Below the pieces are notes generated by a model. That model worked only from the letters and a program-made list of their open reading frames with translations, ran no database searches and was not told where the DNA came from. 64,000 bases of DNA from Tretioscincus oriximinensis (taxonomy: Eukaryota > Chordata > Lepidosauria > Squamata > Gymnophthalmidae): positions 2,155,384-2,219,383 of the forward strand of contig JAJVDF010000124.1 of the NCBI GenBank assembly GCA_022410635.1, given 5' to 3'. Position numbers and translations under genes: made by a program. This document shows positions 32,208 to 44,501 of the stretch, in pieces. Numbering within the stretch: position 1 is the stretch's first letter; each line of letters begins with the position of its first letter.

Positions 32208-32385
32208 CAGTTTGGTCTAGTGGTTATTGTATGTTGGACTCTTATCTGGTAGTCTCCCAGTTCGATTCCAGCTCACANGGCATTTGTTGTGGAGAAAGCA
32301 AGAAAGCTATGTGTGCTGCCCTTTGGTTGGCCACTCTGAGAACTTCAGGTATAGGGTGAGGTATAAGTACAAACAAATGATTAAA
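32208..32385 (+). repeat. SINE-1, internally deleted
   Basis: GAGCCAGTTTGGTCTAGTGG, CCCAGTTCGATTCCAGCTCA, then directly the GTTGTGGAGAAAGCAAGAAA tail. The central GTGACC..CACAGTTC block is missing. Confidence 0.78.
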
Positions 32386-32644
32386 TATTAGTCTGGCCCA
32401 ATTTTTNAAATATGAATGTATGTGGAACAAGTTTATCAATAGCTCCCTAGCAAAGATGGCTCTGATACTGGCAGAGGGACATCCCTAAGGTCATACCTAA
32501 GTTTTAATCCTGCTTCAATCCACTTTCAGAATGAAAAAAAAAAACCAGCAGCAAAGCAATGGTAATTTTCTTTGCACATTATCTAAACCAAAGGTGTTTT
32601 CAGTGCTTCTAATTATCCAGCTTGGAAATCGTGCCCTGGGAACC

Positions 32645-32860
32645 TGAAAATTGTGGGTATTGAAATGTATTGGGAGGTATTTGGTAACATCACTTCTGGG
32701 AAGGGATCAGAAATGACGTCACTCTGGGTGCCATTCCTGGAAGCCAAGACTGGAAATGACATCATTTGTGATGGCACTTCTGGCCCACAGGGTGCTCCTT
32801 CTGGAAGCAGGGGCTGGAATTGACATCACAAATGATGTCACTTCCGTCCCCAGCTATGGT
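32645..32860. repeat. Repeat carrying TGACGTCA
   Basis: A consensus CRE palindrome at 32714-32721 within ATGACGTCACT, followed by GGAAATGACATCATTTGTGA. Shares text with the 41.4 and 56.8 kb segments. Confidence 0.65.
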
Positions 32861-33214
32861 AACCGAAAAAATCCTGATACAAGGTTTGCAGGAGGGCGTT
32901 CTGGGTACCTCATCCAAGCTGGGATTTAGTAAACCAGCATACTGGAAAAGCTTATGCCTCCCAGCACTGGGTGGGTTTTCTGAGTTAGAGAATGCCTAAG
33001 AAAGACATATGGCCACTTTGCTGATAGGTTNTGTCACTCTGAAAGTGGGCAAAAGTGGTTCAGGACTCAGGATGTGAACCCAACCTAAGGGTTGTCCAGC
33101 AACTCAAGGGCCAACCAAATCCCCATCAAATGCCTGAAGCAGACATTTTCCCAATCCCTCCTCTTTTCTTACACTTAAGATGACAAATAAGTTAAAAGTC
33201 CATAATCCAGAGGT

Positions 33215-33432
33215 TTAAAAGCTTCAGTGTCTCAACTGCGATGCCAGAGTTCAAAGCCCTGTGCTGGCTGTGCAGACAGGTGAGCATCCTCTAGTGGCAT
33301 AAAATTCAGCCAAAGCAGCTGTTCGAAAGTAAAGAAATTTGTGAGTAGATAAATGAGTACCACCACATACAATGGATGTAAGTCTTTGGAAAAAATACCC
33401 TTGTAAGCTGTTCTGGGGTACATAATAAAATC
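33215..33432 (+). repeat. SINE-2
   Basis: AGAGTTCAAAGCCCTGTGCT, TTTGTGAGTAGATAAATGAG and ACCCTTGTAAGCTGTTCTGG. Confidence 0.72.
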
Positions 33433-33754
33433 ACCCAGAAACCAAAACCAGAGCCAGTTGGCCATGTCTTTATCTCAGGTTCTGTACATATGTTTGGGTT
33501 GGAGCAGCAGCCTGTATCTGCCTTTGCAAGTGTTACTGGGAAATGAAACACCAACAGATAATGCGCTTAGAATATCTTTCTTGCGCTGCCAGAATCCAGC
33601 CCACATCAACAGAGTGTTGTCCTTGGCTACTAGGCAAGTATTCAAGAATCCCCTGCTGAATGGAGGGCTGATGTAGATATTTTGGCAGGTCTTAAAGAGC
33701 TAGACACAAGGTCATCTGCTGCAGGGGAATGAACAGAGCCTCTAAGAATGCACC

Positions 33755-33940
33755 CAGGATGTTTGTATGTGCCACCTTGACCCTTATCACTTCCTTACCC
33801 TTAGATATTGTTGTTTTAATATGTTAATTTGGTTTTAATATGTTCATATGTTGGTTTTTAAATGTTAACCTCCCTGAGACCTTCAGCTATAGGGCGGTAC
33901 AGAAATGTAAATAAATAAAATAAATAAATAAACTCCTTGT
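33755..33940 (+). repeat. L2-clade LINE tail
   Basis: CTTAGATATTGTTGTTTTAA through CCTGAGACCTTCAGCTATAG and (AAAT)n. Confidence 0.75.
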
Positions 33941-33954
33941 GCGTGGTAGTAGCA

Positions 33955-34165
33955 TCTTCGTCATCTCTTGTGGTAGTAAATTCCATAGACTGATGACCCT
34001 CTGGGAGAAAATAGGTATTTTCCATTGTCTGCCTGAAATCTCCTACCCATCAGCTTCGTAGGATGACTCCTAGTTCTGGTGTTTTGTGCTAACNTGAGCA
34101 GCTCCCTTCCACCGGCAAACCTGACATCCATTCTGTTGCCAAGAATAGTCAACCAAGAGTCCTCA
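33955..34165 (-). repeat. Diverged CR1-clade LINE fragment
   Basis: Minus translation contains NTRTRSHPTKLMGRRFQADN and KYLFSPRGS, the same region as the GLDKFM family but a different subfamily. Confidence 0.65.
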
Positions 34166-34422
34166 GTGCATAGAGATAGCACAAAGCACTCATTGAGTGT
34201 TCCATGCTGATCCTTCAGATCTTGGAAGAAATGCATTTCAAATTTGTCCTTCATCAAATTTCAGCAAAACCAACATCCATCAAAATACTTGTACTGTTGC
34301 TTCTAATCCATGTAGCCTCATCATCAAAAAGCTACAGATAAATTCAGACCTTAGAAAAGCATCAGAGAAAGACAGAATGAATTACATACAAACTTGACCA
34401 GCATTATGGCTGCATAGGAACG

Positions 34423-34582
34423 GGATTACCAGATAAAATCCGAGATAGAACTGTACACCTTTAATGGGTATGCAAAAGTAATTCTATCCACCAGGTTCTG
34501 CAGGCATTAGAAGGTGCACCTGGTGAAAATGTATTTCTTCCATAGCCGTCAAAGATGCAAACTACTATCCTGGATTTTATCC
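34423..34582. mobile_element. V-family foldback MITE
   Basis: Starts GGATTACCAGATAAAATCC and ends with inverse-type ATCCTGGATTTTATCC. The inner CACCTGGTGAAAATG centre is shared with the 41.6 and 44.5 kb copies. Confidence 0.8.
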
Positions 34583-34586
34583 TATA

Positions 34587-34880
34587 CTAGTGGAATAATT
34601 TATTTATTTATTTGTACATGTATCCTGTTCTATACCTGAAGGTCTCAGGGCGGCCAACATGCAATAGGAGGGGTCTAGCTTACTCTTCCTGTCCCTTTCA
34701 TGGTCCTCCTTCCTTCTTCCTTGTTGTTCCTTCCCTGCTTTTGTGCTGTGATGTTCTGGGTTCCATGGCAACCAATGCCAGTCTGGCCCTGGCTTTAGAA
34801 CAACTAAATCACTCTTAGGATTGTTCGAAATATTGTCTAATCGCAGAGCCTTCAGGGAGTATTGTGATTCTGAGAAATTT
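34587..34880 (-). mobile_element. Helitron-like element with L2-tail insertion
   Basis: CTAG-T at 34,587-34,590 (minus). An L2-type tail (CCTGAAGGTCTCAGGGCGGC) interrupts at about 34,596-34,660. Then TCTAGCTTACTCTTCCTG and GTCTAATCGCAGAGCCTTCA as in the 8.8 kb copy. Confidence 0.45.
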
Positions 34881-34892
34881 TAAACTGAAAGG

Positions 34893-35118
34893 ATTATGGT
34901 GGTGCAGAGGTTAAGAACAATGGCTTTTCAACTGAGAGGTTCTTGTTCAGCCAACCTAGCTGTTCAAAGGCAAGCATTTGTAAGTAGATGAATAGGTATC
35001 ATTACAATGTGGTGGGAAGATAGAATGTAAGCCTTTGGGCCAAAAATAGCTTGCAAGCCATTTTGAGTCCCTTTGCATGAGAAAAGTGGGATATAAAAAA
35101 CAACTTGTTATTGTTCTC
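34893..35118 (+). repeat. SINE-2, near full length
   Basis: GGTGGTGCAGAGGTTAAGAA (A-box-like head), CCAACCTAGCTGTTCAAAGG, AATGTGGTGGGAAGATAGAA and GTGGGATATAAAAAACAACT. Confidence 0.78.
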
Positions 35119-35819
35119 TTCCTCCTTCTTGGGTGATACAACAGCATTCTACACATTGGCATGTGGATGGCCAAACTCTTTAATGAGAATAAAGCTCAGT
35201 GCAAATCCACTCTACATAAAAGATAAATCAGCTTTCTCTCTGCATTGTGATAAGCAATCTTTTAAAGGAATGTTCCATACCTGGAACAGACCTGGCAGTC
35301 AAATGCAAGTGGATGGATTAATGAAAGAATGCCTGGAATTTCTTTTGAAAGGCTACAATGAGCTGGTAGCATGCATGTGCGCGTGTGTTGAATGACTCTT
35401 TGGGATGTATCCTTTCCTTCTCAGGAAAGCATTGCTCAGCTGCCACCGTGCCCCACCCACAGATCTGCAAGGTACCCAATAGGGACCAGCTTGTTGCAGA
35501 TAATCATGCCAAGGTGTGCATATGTGGCAAGGGCAGAGCCAGGAGAATTGCAGGTTAGGCTGGCTGGTGTAGATGAAAATGAGTTTCTAGTTGAGCCATC
35601 TGTGGTCATGACGCAAGGGCTGAGCACACCCCAGGGCCAGAAATCCTGGCTTGCAACTGACTTTCGCCAGCAAAGATCTCCATTTCCCAGTTTGCAGGAC
35701 TTGTGCTATTATCGTTATCATTAGTATTATCATTATTATTTATCATTGTTATTATCAGTATTAATATTATCATTAGTATTAATAATAGGATTAGTATTAG
35801 GATGTATCCCCACTAAGAA

Positions 35820-36770
35820 TTTTTATCATACCAACATCATGTAGAATCTGCCCCTTGAGTTCACGCAAGTTCAGCAATCCACTTGTTAAAAAGGTCCGAT
35901 TTCATGTCGGACTTCTCTAAAATATGAAAAATAGCCTTCGTAGGACATTCAGTAATGTGAACGTGGTGAATCTCACGAGACTCCGAGGCTAGATGTAAAA
36001 GTTAATTGGCTCTCGGCTCGCAGAGAATGCTGGGAACTGGGGTAAGGCAAGTGCAGCAATGATTTATAGGAAATGTGATATCACGAGAAAACAAAGAAAT
36101 GAAACAGTACACAGCATGGAAAATTGCAGTCAGGTGTTTTAAAAGAAATAGCTAAACAGATCATGCCATGGGGAGTGGATCTTATAACATTCTAGAGGCT
36201 AATAAGAAATATTAATCTCTAAGGTGTTACCCCTTACTAGATGTTCTGGTCCCAGAGTAATACGGCTATTTTTTNNNAAAAATCTATATAATAATAATTA
36301 TCCATTCTGAATAATTTCTCATTAATGAACTGTACATAATAAAAATGCACATATAAATACATATGTAAATTAAAACATACTTCTAGGAATTACTTGTTTT
36401 CCCATCTTCAAGTAATCCATCTTTATACATGCTGTTTCTTTGCCATTTTCTTCTCTTATCAGATGTAGATTTTAAACACTGGACACTGTGTAGCCATAAC
36501 AATTTCTCTCAGGAATACGTTTGAAACCTTCTCCCAATAAGTTGTGTTACTATTTCTCATTATGTGTGACATCTACTGTAAATTCTGAACTATCTGTTGA
36601 TTACTTTGAGGTATATATATGGTACCACGTTTTAACAATAAAAACAATAAAAGGTATTTTCTTCATGCTTGAGAAAAATGCAATTATTGGATTTTTGTCC
36701 CTCACCCAGGTTTTAAAGAAGAGTTACAAAAAACCACAGCACGTGTAATTTCTGTAATTTTTTAAGTCAC
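35820..36770. other. Mostly unrecognised interval
   Basis: A few ATT-rich bases precede it. At 35,880-36,020 the text (GGTCCGATTTCATGTCGGAC is a short palindrome) is unlike the known families here. A U-family scrap sits at 36,205-36,275. The rest is AT-rich. Confidence 0.4.
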
Positions 36771-36777
36771 AATAGTC

Positions 36778-36965
36778 TACCTAAATTTTAATCCAGCTTC
36801 AGTCCACTTTCTGAGGGAGAGAACACATTAGCAAAGAGACACACCTGCTTTCAGAGTTAGCAGATTCTGAAAATCCACCATAGAGTGAAAAGAAAATGGT
36901 CAGCCGCCTGGCTAATGCATCCTCTCACTCTGAAGGTGTAGATGGATTGACTAGCAAGTCATCCA
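36778..36965. mobile_element. T-family element
   Basis: AAATTTTAATCCAGCTTCAG followed by TCCACTTTCTGAGGG, and CACATTAGCAAAG as in the 20.1 kb copy. A left-end relic lies at 32,503-32,540. Confidence 0.65.
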
Positions 36966-37130
36966 ATGAGCACCTGTCCCATATAGAATCTTGTCCCATA
37001 TAGATCTGTTTGGGTATTAAGATCACAAGGGTTAGATCATCTTGTAATTCCATCATCCTCATAAATACGAGGGGTCGGGGAATACACAAGAGGTTTTTCT
37101 TTNAAAAAAATCCTTTTTAATTTATTNACG

Positions 37131-37555
37131 CTAGTGGAATTAGCCTATTGCATTACAGTAACACAATGGGCTCTAGCCCCTTCTTCCCCTTGCTCCCATC
37201 CATGCCTCCACTCCCTCCCTCCCTTGACCCTCCCAGTCCCCTTTTATTTGCCGTTTCTTAGTTTAGTTCCTTCTTTCCTTCCTTCCTTTCTGTTTTCCTT
37301 TTCTTCTTTCTTCCTTTCCTTCTTTATCTTTCCTTTTTATCTTCCTTTCATTCCATCTTTCATCCACTCCTTCCCTCTCTCCCTCTCCCATTACTGATCC
37401 CAGTCCTAAACACTGGTGTATTACACTTCTCACATATTTCCACCCAGACAACTTTCCGTTTATTACTTCCCTCTATTTTTTGTGTTTTACACAGTTCCTA
37501 GTCCATGACTCTGGCCTCTGGAGGCTGCCAAAGTTCTGAGCCCTGTCATTGGTCA
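37131..37555 (-). mobile_element. Helitron-like element, best hairpin
   Basis: On the minus strand GCCCATTGTGTTAC T GTAATGCAATAGGC forms a 14-bp stem with 3 mismatches, then TAATTCCA and CTAG. The base after CTAG is C, not T, here. The body is CT-rich and shares GAGCCCTGTCATTGGTCAT with the 15.2 kb copy. Confidence 0.55.
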
Positions 37556-37839
37556 TATCTCGGCGTGTGGAACTCCCACGCCCTTTTTATTAAATATGAT
37601 TTCTAAACCACCCTATACCTGAAGGTCTCAGGATGGTGAACAATAAAATCCCGATTAACATATTAATACAGGATTTATAATAATAATGTATACATACAGG
37701 ACACAACAACAGAACACAACAAAATTATACAGCAATAAAGATGTCAGCAATAAGGACAAGACTCACACAATAATAAAGAAATAACTAACCTCCTGGCTGA
37801 TTCAACAGGAGATTATAAACCAATGATGGGAAATATGGA

Positions 37840-38165
37840 CAAGCACTCTTGTATCCACATTGATTGCCCCGTTCTGGGAGGCTTTGGCCAGAAGCACATC
37901 ATGCCAGTCCTTAAAAATCTGCACTGGCTGCCTATTTGCTGCTAAGCCCAATCCATGGTGTTGATACTAGCATACAAAGTTCTAAATGGCTTGGATCCTG
38001 GCTATGTGAAAGAATGTCTTCTCCTATATGGACCTGTATGATGCATGTCCTAATATCTCAAGGAGGCCTTCTAGTANTTTCTCCTCTTTCAGGGGAGCTA
38101 ATGGGTAAGGGCACATAGGAGGGCCTTCTCTTTGATTGTTCCCACACTCTGGAACAACCTCCCTC
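37840..38165 (+). repeat. L2-clade LINE fragment
   Basis: CACATCATGCCAGTCCTTAA, TGGCTGCCTATTTGCTGCTA and AGGAGGGCCTTCTCTTTGAT match the L2 block of the 21.4 kb copy. Confidence 0.75.
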
Positions 38166-38649
38166 TACGTAGGCTGACCAGATGACCCCTTTGGGGTGGT
38201 GGTTTGAAAACCCGTTTTTGGGGTGCCTCCTGTTTTTTTCTGAGGAAAAAATAATTCAAAATAAAAAAATTCCTTAGAAAAAACTGGGATGCACCCCAAA
38301 ACTGGGTATTCAACCCCTGCAAAAGGGGTCATCTGTTCTATAAGCTTTGGCCATTTTCTCTTAACACCATGGTAGCTTCTTATGGCATTATATAGTAATC
38401 TCCAGTGCATAAATAAACTGAACTTCAGAGTCAACTTCATAGTGAATCCAATTTTGGAGATTCCATTTACTTTTATCCTTCCAACCTTCCAATGACTGAC
38501 TGAACCGAAACTATGAATGATTCCTTAAGTCTGATATCTTCTAATGAACCATTCATATATTCAAAATCTAAAAGCAAGCATCTGTGCATATAATGAAACA
38601 TGTACCACAGAGACCAACATTCCAAAGCATAACGACCACTTACAAGGCT

Positions 38650-38958
38650 TATAACTTCAGAACTTAATTCCAAGCAATAGCACAAGGAAGGGAAGGAAGG
38701 AAAGGGAGAATAAAGAAAGAAATGAATACAAGGAGAGAAAGAAGGAATATAAGAAAGAAAAAAGAAAGAAAGAAGGAAGGTAAGGAAGAAGGAATGAAAG
38801 GAAAATGGAAAGATGGAAAGAGTGAAAGAAGTGGCAAGGGAACAAGGGGTGGGAGGGGGNAGGGGAAGCATGGATTGGGTGGAGGCCTGGCTGGGAGCAA
38901 GGGGGTAGATGGTCTAGAGCCCGTTGCATTACTGTAATGAAACAGGCTATTCTGCTAG
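38650..38958 (+). mobile_element. Helitron-like element, 3' end
   Basis: GCCCGTTGCATTAC T GTAATGAAACAGGC folds (11 of 14 pairs), then TATTCTG and CTAG-T at 38955-38958. The body is GA-rich, the complement of the CT tract in the minus copies. Confidence 0.55.
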
Positions 38959-40029
38959 TCTGTCTATATTCCACATAATCTCCTTTTGCAAAATTAAGAT
39001 TATCATAGCACTGATTACTGTCCAAGATTCCTGTTTTCTTAACCTACCATAAATGTATATGATAAATTGGCCTTGTGCATTGCCTTGGTTCTGTTTCTTG
39101 TGATAGTTCTCAATGCTAGGAAAGGGACGGGGGGATAACGCGCATGGAAGCTGTAACTTCTTTCATCCTATACAGCTGCTTTGACACATCCAATAAGGTG
39201 TTGCTTATTCTACTATGCTTAGATTTTTTGGGATAAAGATAGATATGCCAGGATNGTCACACTTTATTCTGGAATATAGGGGAACATTGGATGCAGCCTC
39301 AGAAAAGATAAAATGATTAATATCAAGCAAACAGAATAGAGNGAGACTTTGGCTGCATCCACACCCAGCTTCTTACCTGGATGGGAAGGACATCCAGGCA
39401 GCTCAGCACCTTGCCAACGGTGAGCTCCCAGCAAAGCACCGGTGCTCTGCGGTTTCGTATCACTGGGTAAATGTGATCCCAGCACAGATTGCAGCAAGAA
39501 GACAGGCTAGAACAGGGGAAGGGANCAACAGCCAATTGCTGCATGAGGTGGCTGCCAGGAGGCAGCCTTTGATGAACTTCATGGAAGTTCCCAGATGTGC
39601 AGGAAACCCTGTGATTCTCCTAGTACAGATATGTCAGGCTGGCGGCCTTCCAGGTGTTCCTGAACCACAACTCCCAACATTCCATTTGGTTTAGCAGAAA
39701 CAGGGCTGGGAGTGGAATGGAATGTTGGGAATTGTGGAACATCTGGAGGACCACCAGTTTGACACCTCTTNCGAGCACTACATAGGGAATGTCAGTCCAG
39801 GTATTCCCTCTGACAGTACCAATGTAATCCTGAATTATGCAGCTGAAAACCATAGAAAATCACTTTTATAGACAATCCAACAATGTCAGGGTCCTGTGAC
39901 AGCAAAGCTTGAGGTTTAAACGGGACACATCTGTATTTTAATGTCCTTGTTTNCAGGCCTATATTTTGTTTGTATTTTGCCCTTGGGTTGCCTTTGGCTG
40001 CCATGAAAACAGTTAGTGCCCTGTAGTGT

Positions 40030-40463
40030 TAGTTAGGGAAGAGGGGGAGAAGGAAGAGCAGGATGANAAATAGGAGGGTGGCAGAGGAAGAGGAGGAGGA
40101 GGAAGATGAGGGGGAGCCAGATTCGGAGGACAAATAGGAGGGAAAAGAGGTGATGATACGAAGTTGTGGGGAGAGGATAAGGAAGGACAGGGGAGGAGTA
40201 AGAGGAAGAATGGAGGAGGGGAGAGGAGGAGGTTCAGATAACAGAGGTAGGAAGAGGAGGCTGGTGGAAGGTGAAGGTTGGTGGGTGAGGAACAGGGGGC
40301 AGAGGAAGAGGAGATAAGAGCATGAAGGGGGTGATAAGAGAAGAGGAGGAGGAGGGAAATAAGGTGGTGGAGAGAAGGTGCATAGGGAGGAGGAAGATGG
40401 GGAGACAGGAAAGCTTGCTATAGTCTGTTGCATTGAACACATGCAACGGGCTTATTCCCCTAG
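40030..40463 (+). mobile_element. Helitron-like element, 3' end
   Basis: CTGTTGCAT..ATGCAACGG stem, then GCTTATTCCC and CTAG-T at 40460-40463. The body is GA-rich. It makes spurious Ser/Pro-rich ORFs on the minus strand. Confidence 0.55.
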
Positions 40464-40884
40464 TACATATATAATTGCTTTCTTTCAAATAATAAAACAG
40501 CCCTGNTTATATAGGTGCCCCTAAACCACCTCAGCACTGAAGAACTGCACTAAACCAGAAAAAAATTATCAAAGAAACCAAGACGCAAAGTCCTGGGTAA
40601 AGGACTTTGAAAGCCATATAACATTGATGTCTGGTATATTTTGGGGCAGAAAGTCTATTCTACCCAGGCCCTACTCCGAGATATAGCCAAGAATAAGGAT
40701 CTGTGAGAAAGGGCCAGAGAATTTTCTCCTGACCATCTACCAGCTAAAGGCCTATGGTTAATTAATACTTATACCTCACCCATACCCGAAGTACAAAATC
40801 AACATTTTAAAACCGTAACAAACAATATTTGAAGGGAAAAAACAGCATTTCTTCAACCAATATAGATAGGATTCCAGACATAAA

Positions 40885-41312
40885 CAATAACAAAACTGGC
40901 AGCTTCCTNTTTCTCTATTTCCAGGCAGAATTCCTGTTTNCTGCTTCATGGTTTTCACTTGTATTTCTGCCTGCTACTTTTCTATCCCATTTTTTCAAGA
41001 TGACAAGTGCTTATTTAAAAGCTTGGATACTCAGCAGTTTCTCAAAGCTGGCAGTAGCAGTAGCAGAAGCAACAGCCCATTGTGAGGCAGGCAAAATGGA
41101 GATATTGTTATGCTCTTGTAATAGTCTGCTAGGAAGTGTGGTCTGAGCACTGGGCAGCCTCTTCTGCTAAACCTATGGGCCTGCCCTATGGACTACAGCT
41201 CCCAGCCTGCACCGCAGCTAGCCCCAGGATGGCAGAAGCCATTTTTGCCAATCTGTTCCGCCCACAGGAAACATTTTTGCTGCTTACAAGAAGTTGGCTG
41301 GGAGACCCATCT
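40885..41312 (-). repeat. Z-family repeat, near full length
   Basis: CTGGCAGCTTCCT, TGCTAGGAAGTGTGGTCTGA and GGACTACAGCTCCCAGCCTG. Confidence 0.78.
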
Positions 41313-41369
41313 GTAGATTTTCTCTCCCCAGTGCTGGGAATCACATGTGAAATGTGTATGCTTTATTAG

Positions 41370-41505
41370 AAAATTCACTCCTGGTTTCTGCCTCTGGAAA
41401 AGGCGCCAGTTGTGACGTCACTTCCAGTTCCGCCTCAGGTGTGATGTCACCAAAGATATTTAGGCTCTGGGCATGGCCCATATACTCCCAGCACTGCCTT
41501 TCACT
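41370..41505. repeat. Repeat carrying TGACGTCA
   Basis: CRE palindrome at 41413-41420 in GTTGTGACGTCACTTCCAG, with GGTGTGATGTCACC next to it. Confidence 0.65.
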
Positions 41506-41550
41506 CTGAAACTGGACTGAAACCTTTGTGTGAATGCAGTAATAAGATGG

Positions 41551-41721
41551 GGTTATCAGATAAAAATCCAGTATCAAAGTTTACATCTTTGCATAGACGT
41601 GTGAAAAAGTTATTTTTCCTCTGGAAGTGTGGCAGGCCTTAGAAGTTGCACCTGGTGAAAAGACTTCGCTTCCACTGCCATTTTAAATATAAACTTTTAT
41701 CACGGATTTTATCTGGTAACC
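41551..41721. mobile_element. V-family foldback MITE
   Basis: GGTTATCAGATAAAAATCCA at the left and GGATTTTATCTGGTAACC at the right, about 170 bp, with CACCTGGTGAAAAGACTTCG inside. Confidence 0.85.
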
Positions 41722-42224
41722 ATATAATAAGATCTCCTATGGCCCCAAATTGCCCTGAAATTAACAAGTAGCCTCATTTGGAAGAGTGGAATCTTGTTGG
41801 ACGTTAAAACTGCCACAAAACAGCTTGCTGGTCCATTGGAACAGGGAGCCGTCCTGGGAACATTTTGGAAACCGTCCCATCTGCACCCTCAAAAATGCCT
41901 CTGGAGCAGCGATCGGATCTGCAAGCATTGTCCGAAGCATCATCTACCTATCTGGTGCGTTTGTCTTGCCACATTCCAGAGCGTGGAATTTCTCATTGTA
42001 GGCAAGGAACATCCCAGGTGATCTTGGCTAATTTGTTCTCTCTCTCTCCCTATTGAAGCTTAACCTGCCTTGCAAGATTGTTGGGAAATTAAAACAATGC
42101 CTTGTATCCCGCCCTGACTGATAGAGGTGGAAATAAATATCTTGGGAAGCGATAAAGGAAAGCTTTGCAACTCCACAAGCATCAAGCCACTTGGCTTCAC
42201 AATTCAGGTTCATCTGCAATCTCT

Positions 42225-42395
42225 TTTAAAAGAGGAGCCCTGCTGGATCGGAGCCCAGCCTTACGTCTCACACAGTGGCCGACCTGAGCTCTCTCAAGCA
42301 GCAAGTGAAGGCAAAACCTTCCCCTGGTCTCTATTCCCTGCAAATGGCATTTCAGGAATCTTTCCTCTTGCCCTAAGCCCAGAGGCAGACTCAAT
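42225..42395 (-). repeat. GLDKFM-family LINE tail
   Basis: AAGAGGAGCCCTGCTGGATC, CACACAGTGGCC and CAAATGGCATTTCAGGAATC. Confidence 0.7.
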
Positions 42396-42399
42396 CGCT

Positions 42400-43020
42400 A
42401 TTTATTTATTTATTATTTGCATTTCTATTCCACCCAAAGGTCTCGGGGCGGTTAACGTTAAAAACAGAATATTAAAACAATACCCTAAAGCTGGGAGACC
42501 AAAGAGGTACGTCTTCAGGAATCTTCTGAATGCATACAGTGATGGGGATTGACAACAGGGATGTGGGCACCATAGGGCAAGCTGTGGCCCTTCCAGCCGT
42601 TTGTAAAATAAACATTTTAAAAATTTAAATTTGGGGGGTCCCGGGTCCCACTTTGTTCCGGGTCCTCCAAGAGTAATTACCCCACTGGCTGAGAAACCAC
42701 AAGAGGAAGGCTAATCTATAGTCTGGGGGGCTGCCATGGAAAAGACCCTATCCCGGGTTCCCACTTTCTTTGCTACCGAGAGGGGTGTCACAGTCAGGAG
42801 GGCAACCTCTGCAGATCTTAAGGCACGAGCAGATTGATAAGGGAGAAGGCCTTCCTTTGCATATTTGCAGCCCAAGTTATTTAGGGCTTCATAAAGATAA
42901 TACCTTGAATTGGGCTCAGTANCACATTGGCAGCCAATGCTGCTCTCACAAGACCAGCATGATGTTGTCCGGCCAGATGTTCCAGTCAGCAGTCTTGATA
43001 NGATAGCTTTCGTTTGCCTT
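42400..43020 (-). repeat. L2-clade LINE fragments
   Basis: A tail (CAAAGGTCTCGGGGCGGTTA) at 42,400-42,510. Then a coding-end segment at 42,690-43,020 whose minus frame reads like the GLLPYQ..ARALRS block of the 21.4 kb copy. Confidence 0.7.
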
Positions 43021-43429
43021 GACTAGAGGGTGCAGGCCTTGCTATGGGTATCATTTGGGCCCTGGTCACATATATACTTTTAAACCTTCTTCTGTCCTGA
43101 AGAATGAGTTTTGTTCAACAAAAATGGGATTATTCTCATTCTTCGAAATGGTCCCAACCTTTTGGGCTTCTTCGCACCAGGCCTCGGTACCCATGTGCAG
43201 AGAAACGTCTTTCTGGCTGGAGCTTCCACTGTTTCTATCACATGCAAACCTGGGAGCCAGCTAGAGACAAATCTCATATTCTCTAGCAGATGCGCCCCAA
43301 GCAGAACGCAGGTATTATATGGGGTCCCCTATTTTCTTTTCCTGAAACAGCGTAATTGGCTGCTGCCGTGTTTCTCACCAGTTGTAGAGAATGTTCCCAG
43401 CTTTATCTCAGTGTTGACTGCACTGGATT

Positions 43430-43712
43430 GTGAATCAAGGGCAGGGCTTTCTTGACGGTTGCCCACGGAATAGTCTCCCTCTCGAGTTTGCATCTGACAC
43501 CATCACTGTATTCTTTTAGATGATCTTTGACCTCTTCATCCTGGCTTTTGGCTGAAGAAGTGCCGTTTTCCTTTCCACCTTCAGACACTGTTTTGATATT
43601 GTTTTAATGTGCTGATTTTGTATTGATATTTTACTGTTGGCNGCCCTAACAGCTTCGGCTATAGGGCAGGGTATAACTGAATGAATAAATGAATAAATAA
43701 ATAAATAATCAA
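43430..43712 (+). repeat. L2-clade LINE tail
   Basis: GGGCAGGGCTTTCTTGACGG through GCTTCGGCTATAGGGCAGGG and (TAAA)n. Confidence 0.75.
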
Positions 43713-43839
43713 ATCGTCACTCACCCATTTTGAGTACTTCCAGACAAGGCTGTAATGAAACGGGTCAGGAAACCACAATAACCTTAGATTATAATGTCTA
43801 GGTTGTATCACCACTGAAGCAAAGGGGTGGAAACTCGGG

Positions 43840-44115
43840 GCAGGGCCTTCTCAGCGGCAGCCCCTGATTATTTATGGAATAGCTTCTCCTTTAAAATACA
43901 CAGGATCAGCAATCTGTATACGTTCAGAAAATCTTCGAATACGTGCCTCTTTAACTGCTTTTGAATGAAGTAACAGCTTCCCCTTTCCCACTTTGAGGCA
44001 TTTTAATATGTTTATTTTTTATCCTCTTTTTATTGTTAGCCCTGAGAGCTTCAGGTACAGGGCTGCATATAAGCGTAGCTAAAAAATAAAACAAAACAAA
44101 CAAATAAATCTATAT
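43840..44115 (+). repeat. L2-clade LINE tail
   Basis: GGGGCAGGGCCTTCTCAGCG through CCCTGAGAGCTTCAGGTACA and an A-rich end. Second tail in a row with the 43.4 kb copy. Confidence 0.75.
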
Positions 44116-44501
44116 CAATGAACTGCATCGAGGCGATCTGCCTTCAAATTGAAGTGACTGAACAACATATCTGTCCATCACCTGGAAAGCATTTGATGGG
44201 GCAATTACCACGGTGACCCACTGCCTCGACCCTGGACCCCCCTCAAAACGCTATTGGAGGCCGATGGCATCAGACCACAGTCTCTATGGAAATAACCCAC
44301 AGCCGGTTCTGTCTGACATCCTGTCCCACTCCATGGGCCACCAGTTGCTTTTGGACATCTCAAGCAGCAGAAGAAGGCAAAACTATTACACTATTACGGG
44401 ATTTCTGGTAATTGTTATTATCTCCGTACTTTAGGTCTCTTTTAGGAATCCTGCAATGAGATGTTTGAACACCTTTATGGTTCTGAAAACTTCTAACATA
44501 A

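Noticed and set aside
40029..40442. 137-residue Ser/Pro-rich minus ORF
   Set aside because: Low-complexity product of the GA-rich tract in a Helitron-like copy. The 38,473-39,025 ORFs are similar.
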